This document shows, piece by piece, positions 21,489 through 32,389 of a stretch of DNA of 64,000 nucleotides. Source of the DNA: Neodiprion pinetum (Eukaryota; Arthropoda; Insecta; Hymenoptera; Diprionidae). The notes beneath the pieces are model-generated. The model made no database searches. It had not been told where the DNA came from and worked only from the letters and a program-made list of their open reading frames with translations. The stretch spans positions 20,033,922-20,097,921 of the forward strand of contig NC_060232.1 of assembly GCF_021155775.2 (NCBI RefSeq), given 5' to 3'. A program made the position numbers and the translations under genes. Position 1 is the first letter of the stretch. Every line of letters begins with the position of its first letter.

Positions 21489-22129
21489 TGACAGGTTTAT
21501 TAAACTTTGAAATGGCTTAAGAGGAGGTTCTAGTCCAGAGGCCCGAAAATGTGCGTAATTTCATGATTTTTTTTTTAGAGTACATAGGTATTTTTTTAAA
21601 AAAACTTTTGTGGCATTTATTTGTCTATATTTTAAAAAGTTTACAAAATTTTTTCGAGTAAAAATAATACAAAATGGCAGCTCCAGCCCTCACTGACGAC
21701 GGTCGTGCGCGGCGGTGGACACTGTGCGCGGGGCACTCTACAGCCCTGTCAAGTGATCCGAAACGAAAAAACCAAAAAAAATCTTAAAGTAGATGAAATT
21801 TGGGGGGCCTTATGAATTTCTGATTTTCAAAAAACCCTTTTCAGAAAAAATGGGGACCCTTTGAAAAAAAAACACCTTTTTTGCCTCTTTTTATTTGTTT
21901 TAACGTTAAAAAAAACAATACTAAACATTTTTTTTTGACAAAAAACGCTTCCTGAAGGCCCCCTAAATTGAATAAGCTTCAATTTGAGCCGCCAAACGTC
22001 GAAGTCGGTGTAGTCGTTGAAGCGGAATCGCGCCCCGCGCGCAAAAAAAAGGTGTTTCGAGAAAAACGCGTTTAAAGTTTGACGAAGAAAAAATCGTATA
22101 TACTGTTTTTTTTTTTTTGACACTTACAT

Positions 22130-22330
22130 CTAACCAGCTATTCCCGCACCATACAGGATTTCTTCCTCATGTTCAAAAAGCATGTTTTGCTGAACTTTGT
22201 TGCTGATTTTGTCAATTCTGGCCTTTTTCACCAACACTGATAGATTCGCCTCCGCTGTTGTGATGCGTTTATCGTCCGTCTTCGCAGCAAAGTTTTTACT
22301 ATTTATTCCTATGACGATCCCCAATGTCTG
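22130..22330 (-). pseudogene. C-terminal fragment of an unidentified transposon protein
   Basis: The minus frame encodes TMQTLGIVIGINSKNFA, DDKRITTAEANLSVLVKKAR and ends in EEEILYGAGIAG. I recognise this tail from transposon-encoded proteins of insects (a fixed ..YGPGI.D-like ending), but I cannot name the family. The upstream part of the frame becomes AT-rich and is not credible, so this is the end of a gene whose body is missing. Confidence 0.4.
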
Positions 22331-22410
22331 CATGGTTTTTAATATTTTTAGGACCTTAAGGATGAAAATAAAGCAATACAAAAAAATAATTTTTTTTGGT
22401 CGATTTTGAC

Positions 22411-24370
22411 CACTGATATATATATACACTGGATTGGATATTACCGTATACTCTACGTGTAAGCTCGTGCGTCCAATTGAACAATTTAATTTCCGCCATC
22501 TTGTACAGAAAGTTGTCACAAAATGCGCGCTAGATTTGAACTGCGTAATATATGCTATTTAGATCTAACGATATATTCGTCACACAAAAAAGTTTTTGAC
22601 GAGTAAAATAATGTTTGATACATTAAATGAAGAACAAATCATTTTTTCGAAGGCATATTATTATTTACAATTATATGATGTAAAAGATCATTAAATAATA
22701 TGACGAAAAACTTGTATTTAAGCGTGATTTTTCTTTATGTTCAAAAGAAGTCCTCAATTCTAAGAAGTTTCCGTCCATTATCCTTTATCCTATGGTGGGC
22801 TGAATTTCATACGGATTATTCAAAAATTTGTATAACACTAATTCAACCGTTAGGGAATCCATTTACCATCCATCGATCATCAAAGTGGAGCTTAAGACAT
22901 GTAAAAAAAGTTTTGAATTAAACTGTATCGAATTGGGTGAGTAAAAACTTTATTCAAAAATATGGAGAATAAAACATTCCTTGCAAACGTTAAGGAATTT
23001 TTATAGAGTTGCGTGCGATAAACCACAACAATATAATTAGTAGTATCAATCCACAATCCATTCACATGAAGAAAAAGTTACAAGCACAATCAAAAGAAAA
23101 TAAAAAAGATGTACATATCTGAGCATGCAAATCAGGTACAAATGTGTAGGTGCTCATGTAATTTGGTTACATTCACTGTGGTGGGCCGATCGGATTCATC
23201 CTGAAATTCGGTCTGCTGCAAGTTTTCACCTACAGATAAGTTACTAATAAATAACGACAATGGAAATACACAGAAATGTGTCACACACGATTTTTCTGTA
23301 ACAGAGCACTTTATAATCTGTAGGTAATTAACCGCTTCGACGACATTGACGCAATAGTGCATCACATCAACGTGTCTTTATGCACACTGAGTTTTCTCTG
23401 ACCTAAAAGGGATTAATAGTTTCAGATCTTACCAAATAACGTTGGGATACTGCCTTTTCGTAAAGTTATATAATTTTTACTTTTCTTCTGAAAGCAAGAG
23501 TTCAAAGTGGTCGGAACACAGAAAGCTATCACTTGATGGAGACCACGGACCAATGTTTATATTTGCGATCCACTGCTTCATAATATGAGGTTCATCCAAT
23601 GGGAACCTACATAACAAGCAAAGTTTAAAATTATTAATTCACACGTTATGTTGCATTGAGTAACGGTACTTACTTGAAGAATGAATAGCCACGTCCATAT
23701 TCCCTTAATCGGTGACAAGATGAACACTCTGATTTTGGGTTGTCAAATATAGTTGGTACACTGTTCTTTTTCAATGTAATTAGGAATCCTGTCCTATCAA
23801 AGCAGTCATTTGTAAAATGAGCCGAACACAATGTGCTATTTCGGTTTGGCTTCCAGTCCTTCCTCTTCATTTCTTTTAACCACTGCTGAAGGCGCAACAC
23901 ATCTTTCACGGGAAATCTACATATCGAATTATAATTTAATCCCTGAGTCAATAATACCCGAGTTTTCAATTTCAATTATAATAAGATCGGTTCATAATTC
24001 AAATATTGTGAATTTTTACTGACACGATTCGTACGTTATAATACTCGTTAAATATAATTAGTAAATACTTCGTATGCTGACATAACCTCTGCAAGTTATC
24101 ATTTGCAGAACGCTTCAGCGTTGTATACTCACTTGTGAAATGATCGCCCACAATATTTTGATTGCTTTGTTTTGCAAAAAACGCAGGTACTCATTGTTAC
24201 CTCAATAATTGTTACTGTAATTTTCCATCGCAATCGATTATATACACGTACATATATCACGTATATATATATATATATCTGAAGTGACAAGAATCTGTAC
24301 AAAATGGCTACCGTTCAATTGGCGTGACGGCACCACGCTTAATCCAATCCAGTGTATATATATATCAGTG
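22411..24370 (+). mobile_element. 1.96-kb TIR element carrying a tandem-THAP gene
   Basis: The ends start CACTGATATATATATACACT and are inverted copies (22411 and 24370). The inverted match, with gaps, runs about 90-110 bp inward, through an AATTGAAC...TTGTACAGA word pair at 22483-22522 and 24285-24325. The only gene seen is a THAP-domain protein on the minus strand; no DDE catalytic domain is present. It is nested near the right end of the 21522-24393 element. Confidence 0.7.
23132..24194 (-). pseudogene. Four-exon gene for a protein with two tandem THAP zinc fingers, one frameshift
   Basis: Exons on the minus strand by GT-AG borders: 24133-24194, 23674-23916, 23433-23606 and 23132-23229. 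THAP 1 runs from MSTCVFCKT through FPVKDV, QQWLKEMKRKDW, LCSAHF and NSVPTIF, the complete C2CH pattern (Cys-x2-Cys, Trp, Cys-x2-His and final Pro-box). THAP 2 starts with ECSSCHRL and has KQWIANI, FLCSDHF and SIPTLF. The introns before each FP core are in the same phase, which suggests internal duplication of an exon pair. A single-base frameshift at about 23475-23485 in THAP 2 would need correction to reach the last exon. THAP domains bind specific DNA sequences; here that would probably be the transposon ends. Confidence 0.75.
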
Positions 24371-24559
24371 ATTTTGACTAGAACCTCCCCTTAATTATAT
24401 CGCGTCACAAGACACACTGGTCGGCTATTCGTAGCTGTCGCTAGGCCAGCGCGGCTCGACTTCGGATGCACCCGAGCATCTCCGACTTCGCTCGAACTGT
24501 CTCGCTTTCTCGCAGCATGTGCTTAGTCGATAAGTAAGAGAAGTGTGACAAACTTGCAT

Positions 24560-24799
24560 TAATATGTATCGATCCCAAAAATTTTCCATTGTTCGGTCTG
24601 TACAGTTTGTCCGAGATCCCTCTAAACGCCATACTATGTTTCCGCCAGGTAGAGAACAATATTCATTAAACGAATTAAAACATTTTACCAACGCAATGTT
24701 TCGCGACTAATTAATTTTCGTTCGTCTTGAGAGTTTGCAGAGTGACGACCGGTATCATCTTTCGGAAAGTTAACTCGATGAATCTGCGTTGGACCTATA
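24560..24799 (-). pseudogene. hAT-A transposase, N-terminal TTF/DUF4371 part
   Basis: The minus strand encodes GPTQIHRVNFPKDDTGRH (about 24740-24795), as at the start of ZMYM1-like proteins, then MAFRGISDKLYRPNNGKFL (about 24570-24625), the LAFRG..NGNFL motif at the start of DUF4371. The frame degenerates below 24560. It continues upstream across an LTR into 25056-25400. Confidence 0.65.
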
Positions 24800-24804
24800 G
24801 TTAT

Positions 24805-25050
24805 ATTGTAGAAGTTTAATGTGTGTCGCCACTGGTGTACAAGAGAGAGTAGGTGTGCGCATGCGTGAGATTGTATCAGAGAATGATCGAGCGCCTGCGA
24901 GCGTTCTGTTCGTCGCTAGTCGTCCATGAAGACACTCATAATCTAAATAAATAGTATTACTGCTATATTGAGAGAAATATATTGTCTTATATTTGTGTTG
25001 CACCTTGTCTCTCCACGTAATCCTCTTGCAGCAAAAATTAGCTACAACAA
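24805..25050. repeat. LTR-like insert in hAT-A, 5-bp TSD GTTAT
   Basis: A 246-bp insert starts ATTGTAGAAG, ends GCTACAACAA and is flanked by GTTAT at 24800-24804 and 25051-25055. AATAAATAG lies inside at about 24946. When it is taken out the minus hAT-A frame continues without a break from GHII into TIGPTQ. Short inverted ends (TTGTAG/CTACAA) fit a small LTR or a MITE. Confidence 0.65.
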
Positions 25051-25055
25051 GTTAT

Positions 25056-25400
25056 GATGTGGCCAATAGCTTTGTTATTTAGATTACCCGGCCGAGTACC
25101 TATATCAGATGAACCGACGGAACTTACTGAATCAAGCTCTAGTGGTGTCCGTGGTGTATTACTAATATTAGTAGTATTCAGTTCGGAGGATGGGTCATTG
25201 GGATTGTGAGGAAGCTCGTATATAATAGTAGGATCACCAGTAGCACTAGTAGCCAGGTCTGGTGATCTACATTCATTAGCATCGCAGAGTTCATCTATTC
25301 TTGTTTTGGATATGGCGGGTCCTATTACTGTCGATGTCGAAGTAGAAAAAGAAGAAGCAACACATTGCACAGTGGGCTGAATCGCCGAAATTGTCGGCAA
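25056..25400 (-). pseudogene. hAT-A transposase N-terminal leader
   Basis: A Ser/Thr/Pro-rich minus frame without stops ends with NNKAIGHI and leads in phase, across the LTR at 24805-25050, into the FPKDD block of hAT-A. Low-complexity leaders of this type precede the TTF zinc finger in ZMYM1-like hAT proteins. The start is not certain, because the first codons overlap a repeat (CACAGTGGGCTGAATCGCC) at 25369. Confidence 0.5.
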
Positions 25401-25960
25401 AAGTCGAAATTTGAAATTTGGCGGTCAGAGTTGGTTTTGAAATATATTCAAAGGAAGGAGGTCCTTAGCTAGTTTTCGGAAGGGCAGAGTGCTGACTCAG
25501 GTATTTGGACTACAAAAGTTGTTCAAAGTGCACCGTTGCGACAGTAACCATTGCGACCTGAGGCTGCTCAAAAGAAACGCTGTATTGAAAGTGCCGGTAA
25601 ATTTTTATTAAAGTGTTGTTTGTTATGTGCGACATGGAGGGTGTTCCTAGAGGTACGTAGAATATATTTATACATTGACTACCTATTTCCTCGATAATTG
25701 CATGTCCGAAACCTAGAGACGAAAAATCCCCTGCAACTTGCATCGATGTTTGAACATCTTGATCGAAAACTAGCGAAAAAGTTGTGATCCCAAGAGATCC
25801 TGTGTAGTTTGAAGTTTGAGTATATGCAGAATAGTGTTTAGTTTCGTAATTTTTGAAAAAATGTTTCATATTCCTTCATATTGGTCCGCACGGCCCGGCA
25901 CGGCCGAGTTCCCACAGTAGCACAGTGGGCTGAATTGCCGAAAAAGTCAGCAAAAGTACA
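25369..25960. repeat. Two direct copies of a CACAGTGGGCTGAAT terminus
   Basis: CACAGTGGGCTGAATCGCCG at 25369 and CACAGTGGGCTGAATTGCCG at 25920 share about 37 bp in the same orientation (through GTCRGCAAAAGT). The CACAGTG start suggests Transib-type ends. The 500 bp between hold a minus open frame (25510-25869) that I do not recognise and do not call. Confidence 0.4.
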
Positions 25961-25984
25961 CCAATGTTGTGATTGTGACGAAAT

Positions 25985-26910
25985 TTTGCGTCCACACGTT
26001 TTCGAGATCGCTGATCACGAATATGAAGTCGAATTTGCAAAATTCAAAATGACGGATCCAATATGGCCAACCGATATCACAAAATTTCATTGGATTTGTT
26101 CTGATAGTTCTGTGGACGTCGTAGAGGATGACGATGAATGCAAATAGTTTAGATGTAGGTATTTTAGTATATTGTTATAAAGGGTGAAATCATCAATCAC
26201 CCGTGTTATCGTCTTTCTAATGATTTAGTAGTCATCTTAAGCTGTAAGCTTTCATATGTCATAAAATGAATAGGGTTGCTGCGTCAACAAATATTATTGT
26301 AAAAACAGTCAGTCTCTAGACTTTAAAAAGAGAACTTCGTGACTAAATACAACCACTTTCTTTCTTTAATATTCCTCGTTTTGTGAGACTTCTTTGACTC
26401 GGCGTTCGCTTAATTCGCACGGAGAAACCTTTGATTCTCTCAATCCTTTTGTCCTTTTTCCCCGTTGTTACAATATATTGACAATGACTTGTACAGTTTG
26501 AAATACATAAAAATGTTTGAAATACATGTCTCATATTTCACTAAGCCATGCTTTGTAGTCTTTTTTTTGTTACTATTCATGACAAACCAACAAGTAAAAC
26601 CTGGATATATTAAGTGTAACTTTGAGAAACCATTTTGACTCAGGAATTTAAAATGTCAACATGAAATTCGTTTTCTAAAACCTGGAAAACATAAGTACGA
26701 GAGGTTTTACTCAAATCTAATGACATTTTGTGATATCAGTCGGCCATATTGGATCCGCCATTTTGAATTTTGCAAATTTGACTTCAGATTTATGATCAGC
26801 AATCTCGAAAACATGAGTATACGAAGTTTTACTCAAATCCAACGAAATTTTGTGATATCGGTCGGCCATATTGGATCCGCCATTTTGAATTTTGCAAATT
26901 CGACTTAAAA
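25985..26910. repeat. Repeats built on the ATATTGGATCCGCCATTTTG word
   Basis: Two tandem units of about 120 bp at 26705-26910 contain GTCGGCCATATTGGATCCGCCATTTTGAATTTTGCAAAT-type sequence, followed by a block ending ATCTCGAAAAC. A third copy in opposite orientation lies at about 25990-26095. Related words occur at 11570-11635 in Transib. The right tandem copy interrupts the THAP-DDE pseudogene at about 26905. The stretch 26150-26700 holds nothing recognisable. Confidence 0.6.
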
Positions 26911-28406
26911 GTCTTTTATAATGAGAATAACAATAAACTCGATTATAAACCATTGACGGAATTTCTATTTCGAATTCTGTACAATCGATGATTACTCTTG
27001 TATTCGAGTACTTCGGAAAAAACATTTTGGCATTGTTGCTTTGATAGCATCAATCCTCGGCCAAAAAACTAAATTTGCTGTTGCTGCTGCTAAAGCCTGT
27101 AAAGTCGAGTGGAAAATTCTAGAAACTGTTGTCCTATGAATACTAAATAAAACACCTAAAGCAGAAAATGTTAATCCAGTCTTAATTTTCATTAAGAAAA
27201 TTAATAGTCTGTCTTCTTTTCCAACGGTAAATTTATGCGAAGGATTTGTTCTTTTCAAGAAAAATTTAAAATTATTGAAAGTGACACCAGCCAAGTCGAT
27301 TGGCTGCTCATCTTTTGAAATTGAAACCCAAGAAAAAATGTTTCTGATGTTTCAGTTGATCGGGTAACAACATCTTTCAATGGAGTATTACATTCTTTGT
27401 CCTTGTACTTCTTCCGATTAGCAATTATTCGACTTTTCACATCAATTATTTCAGTTTGAATCTCTGCATCACATTTATCAGCACCTACGTACATATACTC
27501 GTTACAAATAAACGTTTTTCCGGCTTCATTTGAGTTGGGGACAAAATCCACTTGGCAATCCTTGTCAACCTGTTCATTTCGATCCATAACAATACCAATC
27601 ATAGAATCCATTGCAATATCCTTACTTTGTGAAGTCACTTTAGTACCAGTTGTGCTTGTCGGAACTGTAATATAGTTTTTAGCTTTCCTTCGGTATAAAA
27701 GACGTGTATGCCTGCAAACAAATTATAAAGACATGTATTAACTAAGTCAATGTTATTTATTATTAGAATTTTAATGGCAATTCATTAGCTCAAACTTAGT
27801 ACCTGCTTGTTGATGATCTTTCATTGATTTTTGGTTTTCTATAAACGGAAGGAAATATTGTTGGGATGTAGCTTGGGTTTACCTCAGCTTCTGACTTTTG
27901 ACCCTCGATAAAATGGTCACTACAGATGGTATCTGTTGGTTTTGGAGTCCACGGTGATCCATCAACACTACAAAAATATTTTTATATTAGAAATGGAACT
28001 TACATTTTTACTTAATTTATTATTGCATATATATTTATATTTTTTTATTCAAACTTATATGAAATTTTTTTTTTTTTTTATAAAAAATTTATTTAAGCTT
28101 ATATAAAAATATATATATACATTCCGGGCAGTTTTCAGGACTTATATATATAAGTGTATATATATTTTTTTTAAATGTATTTATATTTACAAAATACTTA
28201 TTACTTGTAGAGTGAAACACACTCTAGTCTGAGTGAGCATGGTACAGAAATAGGTTATACATTACTTACTTTATTCTCTTAATTGCGTTTATCCACTTTT
28301 TTCATTGCTCTACTTTCCAACTAGCTCTTTGAAGTGTGTAAAATTTGCACTGACTATTTCTGCCTGTATTTTAGCAATTAACAACACAACAACCATTATG
28401 AACCAT
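26905..28406 (-). pseudogene. Decayed THAP-DDE transposase, second copy of the 50-kb gene
   Basis: The exon plan equals that of the intact gene at 50066-51902: exon 1 28270-28406 (THAP start, CCVVNC followed by a stop), exon 2 27803-27967 (165 bp, exactly the same length as the intact exon 2; TICSDHF and YIPTIFPSVY) and exon 3 from 27711. Exon 3 encodes DKDCQVDFVPNS, CDAEIQTEI, LTFSALGVLFSIHRTTVSRI (helix-turn-helix) and RVIIDCTEFEIEIPS with the first catalytic Asp. It is then truncated at about 26905 by a repeat. Frameshifts near 27290 and 27000. Confidence 0.8.
27990..28260. other. AT-rich intron of the THAP-DDE pseudogene
   Basis: Between exon 1 (ends 28270) and exon 2 (starts 27967) on the minus strand, with long A/T runs and a (TA)n stretch at about 28110-28170. 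GT and AG borders are visible on both sides. Confidence 0.5.
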
Positions 28407-28696
28407 TTTTATATTCAATTTTCACGTGTTTATTTACAATAAAAGCATGATTTGACGAAATTTTGTCCACTATGAGCGCTGTAATCGATTCGGTTATCCC
28501 CACCATATACTCCGCTCCCTGCCAATACCTCCTAGCTTGCCTCATTGCTTCCCCGCCTGGCGGCTGCTCCCCACTCTTTCGGCCGTGCAGCAGAGAGGTC
28601 GGATTCCTGCTGCTGCTTTTTCTTTTCAATTAGGACTTTACCTCGGTGCACGGACCGCGCAGTCTATCTCTATAGCCATGTTCGTAAATTGACTGC

Positions 28697-29766
28697 ACCT
28701 CCATGAAGTTGGCCCCCCGAAGTTATTATTTTTAAATCTAATTAATGCAATTCGTTTGAGAATCGTTTGAGAGGGTTTGAGAGTAAAGAAAAATCGTTTG
28801 AGAGTTAATAGTTTTTCCGGAAAATGAATTTTAATTTTGGGTGTGAAGTTGGCCCCCATATTTTCTATCTCCTCAAAAAATGGATTTAGACGTTTAATTT
28901 TTTTTTTAATCTTTTGAGAATCGTTTGAGAGGATTTGAGAGTAGAAAAAAACTGTTAGAGATTTAATGTTTTAATTGATACTCCATAATTATTGAGTGAT
29001 TGATTTCCCCATAATTTCCCCTAGTTTCCGAGCACTTCCGGCCTGCGCAATGGATATGCGCGGTGTACATGCGCAGTGTATCTAAAATCAGCTGGAGGCT
29101 GGTCGTGAGTATCTGCAAGTAAATATCAATTTTGGCGTTCTATAAAAGATTTCACTTTCTGTTGCACTGCGTTAAAAAGATTTCGTCAAGTTTCCCGTTT
29201 TCGACGCTCGTGTCTTTTTCCAATAGTTTCATCCAATTCTTCTCTTACCATTGGTGTTATTGAGAGAAAATTGCTCAGCTTCGTCTCCATGTCCATCTCG
29301 TACCCGTTCAATTTACGATAATCCGCATCCTCGAAACTCGTATTTCTTCGTCAATCTCAGTCGCTACAGCTGATTTTAGACGCACTGCGCAGACATGTAG
29401 CGTATATACAGTGCGCACACACAATGTGCACACCGGAAGTGCTCTAATCCTTAGGGAAATCGCACATTGAATAATTATTTAATATCAATTAAAACATTAA
29501 CTCTCTAACAGTTTTTTTCTACTCTCAAATCCGTTCAAACGATTCTCAAAAGATTAAAAAAAAAATTAAACGTCTAAGTCCATTTTTTGAGGAGATAGAT
29601 AATATGGGGGCCAACTTCACACCCAAAATTAAAATCAATTTTCCGGAAAAACTATTAACTCTCAAACGATTTTTCTTTACTCTCAAACCCTCTCAAACGA
29701 TTCTCAAACGAACTGCATTAATTAGATTTAAAAATAACAACTTCGGGGGGCCAACTTCACGGAGGT
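28697..29766. mobile_element. Foldback element with ~340-bp arms and 9-bp TSD ATTGACTGC
   Basis: The left end ACCTCCATGAAGTTGGCCCC and right end GGGGCCAACTTCACGGAGGT are inverted copies. The inverted arms extend to about 29040 and from about 29430, with a central part of about 390 bp. ATTGACTGC stands at 28688-28696 and 29767-29775. Long TIRs with a 9-bp duplication point to the Mutator (MULE) group. No open transposase frame is present; one arm by chance gives a short frame that should not be called. Confidence 0.8.
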
Positions 29767-29775
29767 ATTGACTGC

Positions 29776-30240
29776 CAGTACTAAAAATTCCCTAGGACAG
29801 AGACAGAGCTGTCCATGAACTCGGCAGCGCAAAAGACATAAAAGATTGCTGACAGTACTGTCAGTCAATTTTCGAACACGGCCCATATGTCTATGGTAGT
29901 TTGGGGCTCCTAGGGACATTTTCTGACAGTTGCGATTGGTATTGCGTCGACTGCTCAATCAGGCGGTAACTGTCAGCCAATAAAATTCAAACGACTTGAT
30001 GCACGTGCATAAGTTGCGCACTTTCGTCATGGACACACTGTAGATAGGTATGCAAGACTAATCATAGCAGAGGGCGAGATACGACTAGCTCTCGAAGAAA
30101 CACGCTCGGAGATCACGCTTAGCGCTTGAGCAGCGTTGCCAAGTTTGACTTTAACGGTTTTCGCTTTAAAGAGCAGCGGTAATATAGACTATGTTACAAG
30201 CGTGAATTTCTATTTATCAATCCGCGTACATTATTGAATT
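29776..30240. other. Interspersed repeat related (inverted) to 60135-60310
   Basis: The stretch from about 29880 to 30050 (GGGACATTTTCTGACAGTTG, TGACAGCCAATAAAATTC on the other strand, and a TGTCCATGAC end) recurs in inverse orientation at 60135-60310. No coding frame was recognised. Confidence 0.55.
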
Positions 30241-30839
30241 ACAATTCCAAGTAGCATTCTGTCGCAAGTTCGTGATGTGACCGTCACATGCGCGCATACA
30301 TGACCCTGCCGGCAGACAACTATCTGTCTGTTTCCGCATTGTAGGAAGACTTGCGAATACCTTCCAACAACTACCTGCCATACTGCAGAACATGCATGAT
30401 TCATGCATGCTTCGCCAGGATCGGATTTGTGGAGGATTATATGTAATAATAAATCTTCTTCTTCTTCTTAATGGCTGTGCCCCCGAAAAGGAAGTGCCAA
30501 CGTACTCTTACCTCATTCCTGGGATATCCCAGGAATTTGAAGAACTATGTTTGATTCTTTTATATTGAGTTGCACTTATTCTTGCTTTAATTTATATTCT
30601 TTATTATATCTTACTTTACAGTAATTCAATGATATATTAAAAAAAAATTTTTTTTATTATTTATTTATTTATTTTTTTTTTGCTTCCTTCTTCTCTGTCC
30701 CCTTCTGGGATGTTTCCTGTTACGTTTCCAAGGCTTCAGGCAAGAAGGATATATATGACAGCACGACAGGAAAAAACACAATAAAGAAAACACTGAAACA
30801 GAGACAGTTAATGTATTGGTGTTCCAAAATAAATACTCG

Positions 30840-32079
30840 CCCAGTGAACACAATTATGTCAAACTGATGTCAGAATGACGTCATGTCACGTCATGATTTA
30901 CGTAAGATGTGAGTCATATATGAGTCACATATGACTCATAATTTCCCACTTCCTGACGTAAGATTCTTACGTAAGATAAATGACGTAAATATGACCTCCA
31001 ATTGACATCATTATGACTTAACTGACGTCAAAATGACATAACTCTGATGTCATAGAGAAGTAAAGTCAGTACCGGAAACTTACAAAAATATGACGTCCAG
31101 CTGACGTACTTGTTATTTAGCTGACGTCAAGATGACTTAAATTTGAGGTAAAATAGTGATGTAAAGTTGCTTACAAAATTGTGACGTCTGGCTGACATGA
31201 TTATAACTTACGTGACGTCTCGATGACATAACTCTGATGTCATAGTGATAAAAAGTATTTAAGAATGCTTATAATAATATATCTGTTACAACAGAACTTG
31301 TAAAGTCAAAATGTTTACATTTTTCATTTATAAATAGTGATTATTTTGTTACTGTACCTCTATTACAATATAATAATTAATTTTGAAATTAGTTTATATA
31401 TTTTATTTATGACAATATCCTAATATTTTCAATGTTAAAAATATATTTAATGTTTGCATTTAAAGAGAATTTGCGGTAAGTTAAATTTGGACACTAAATA
31501 TAAAAGTAAAAATTAAGAAATGTCATATGAAATTCCACTTATGAATTATTAAATCAATACATGATACAACATAGAACATAAATAGAAAAGTATCGTTGAT
31601 CGTTTTTTTTTATACCGTCGTGACATTAGTATTATGTCACTCGTATGTAAAAGAATGACCGGAAGCTGATGCTGGGGTATGACGTTCATCGTACATCAAT
31701 TTTACGTAAAAGTATGAGTTGTTTCTTACGTAAGAATATGACGGTATTATGATATCCTTTTGACGTCAGAATATGACTTGTAATTTATGTAATTGTATGA
31801 TTTATTTCTTACGTAAATAATATATAAATTTATGACTTTGATGTGACGTCACACATATGATAGGGATAAGACATAATATTTACGTAATATTTAAGTCACA
31901 ATCGTGACGTCATATAAAAGTCAAATTTTATGTCAGCACTATGTCATAATGATGTCATACTACATGACATCATATCAGAGTCATCAATAAAGTCATTTTT
32001 ATGTCATATCTATGTAAAAAGTCGATGATCTCTATGTGACCTATCTATGACGTCATATGGAGGTCATGTGTTCACTGGG
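30840..32079. mobile_element. 1.24-kb MITE-like element made of CRE-like palindromes
   Basis: The ends CCCAGTGAACACA and TGTGTTCACTGGG are inverted copies at 30840 and 32079. The body is filled with TGACGTCA, TTACGTAA, TGACATCA and ATGACTCAT-like words on both strands. No open frame spans it. It stands inside the 3' region of the I-type LINE. A clear TSD was not seen. Confidence 0.75.
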
Positions 32080-32389
32080 TCATGTTCATAAATTAAGGTT
32101 ATTCCGGATTATAAAATCTGCCAGGACCGTAATAACATGGGTAGGCTCCTTAAGGAATATTTCTTGCAAATCGGTGCCTCTTGTATTTTATGCTTTAGAA
32201 AAAAGTACTTAAGTTTGACTCGGGGGTGGCTAAAATATGGGCACTCCGAAAAAAAGTGGTTACCCAATGGAACAGGGTGACCACACGTACAAACCTATGG
32301 AGCGACCAAGCTCATCCTAGCTAGGTGCTCGTTGGAATTGGTATGATTAGATTTAATCCGATTGATAAGAGCAATTCTTTTCTGCTGAG

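Larger units (their letters stand above)
21522..24393 (+). mobile_element. TIR element with ends AGRGGAGGTTCTAGTC
   Basis: The left end AGAGGAGGTTCTAGTC at 21522 is matched by the inverted GACTAGAACCTCCCCT ending 24393. TTA/TA words flank both sides. Most of the right half is the nested 22411-24370 element. The left part is AT-rich and contains long A/T runs. No transposase was recognised, except possibly the C-terminal fragment at 22130-22330. Family unknown. Confidence 0.6.

Noticed and set aside
21827..22123. Phe/Lys-rich frame
   Set aside because: Produced by long A and T runs; typical chance frame in low-complexity DNA.
25510..25869. Minus frame of 119 codons between the CACAGTG repeats
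   Set aside because: Open but without recognisable domains, and it lies between transposon ends; not enough for a gene call.
28638..28859. Minus frame of 73 codons in the foldback arm
   Set aside because: Lies within the inverted repeat and reads through terminal sequence; the same pattern in the other arm is broken.
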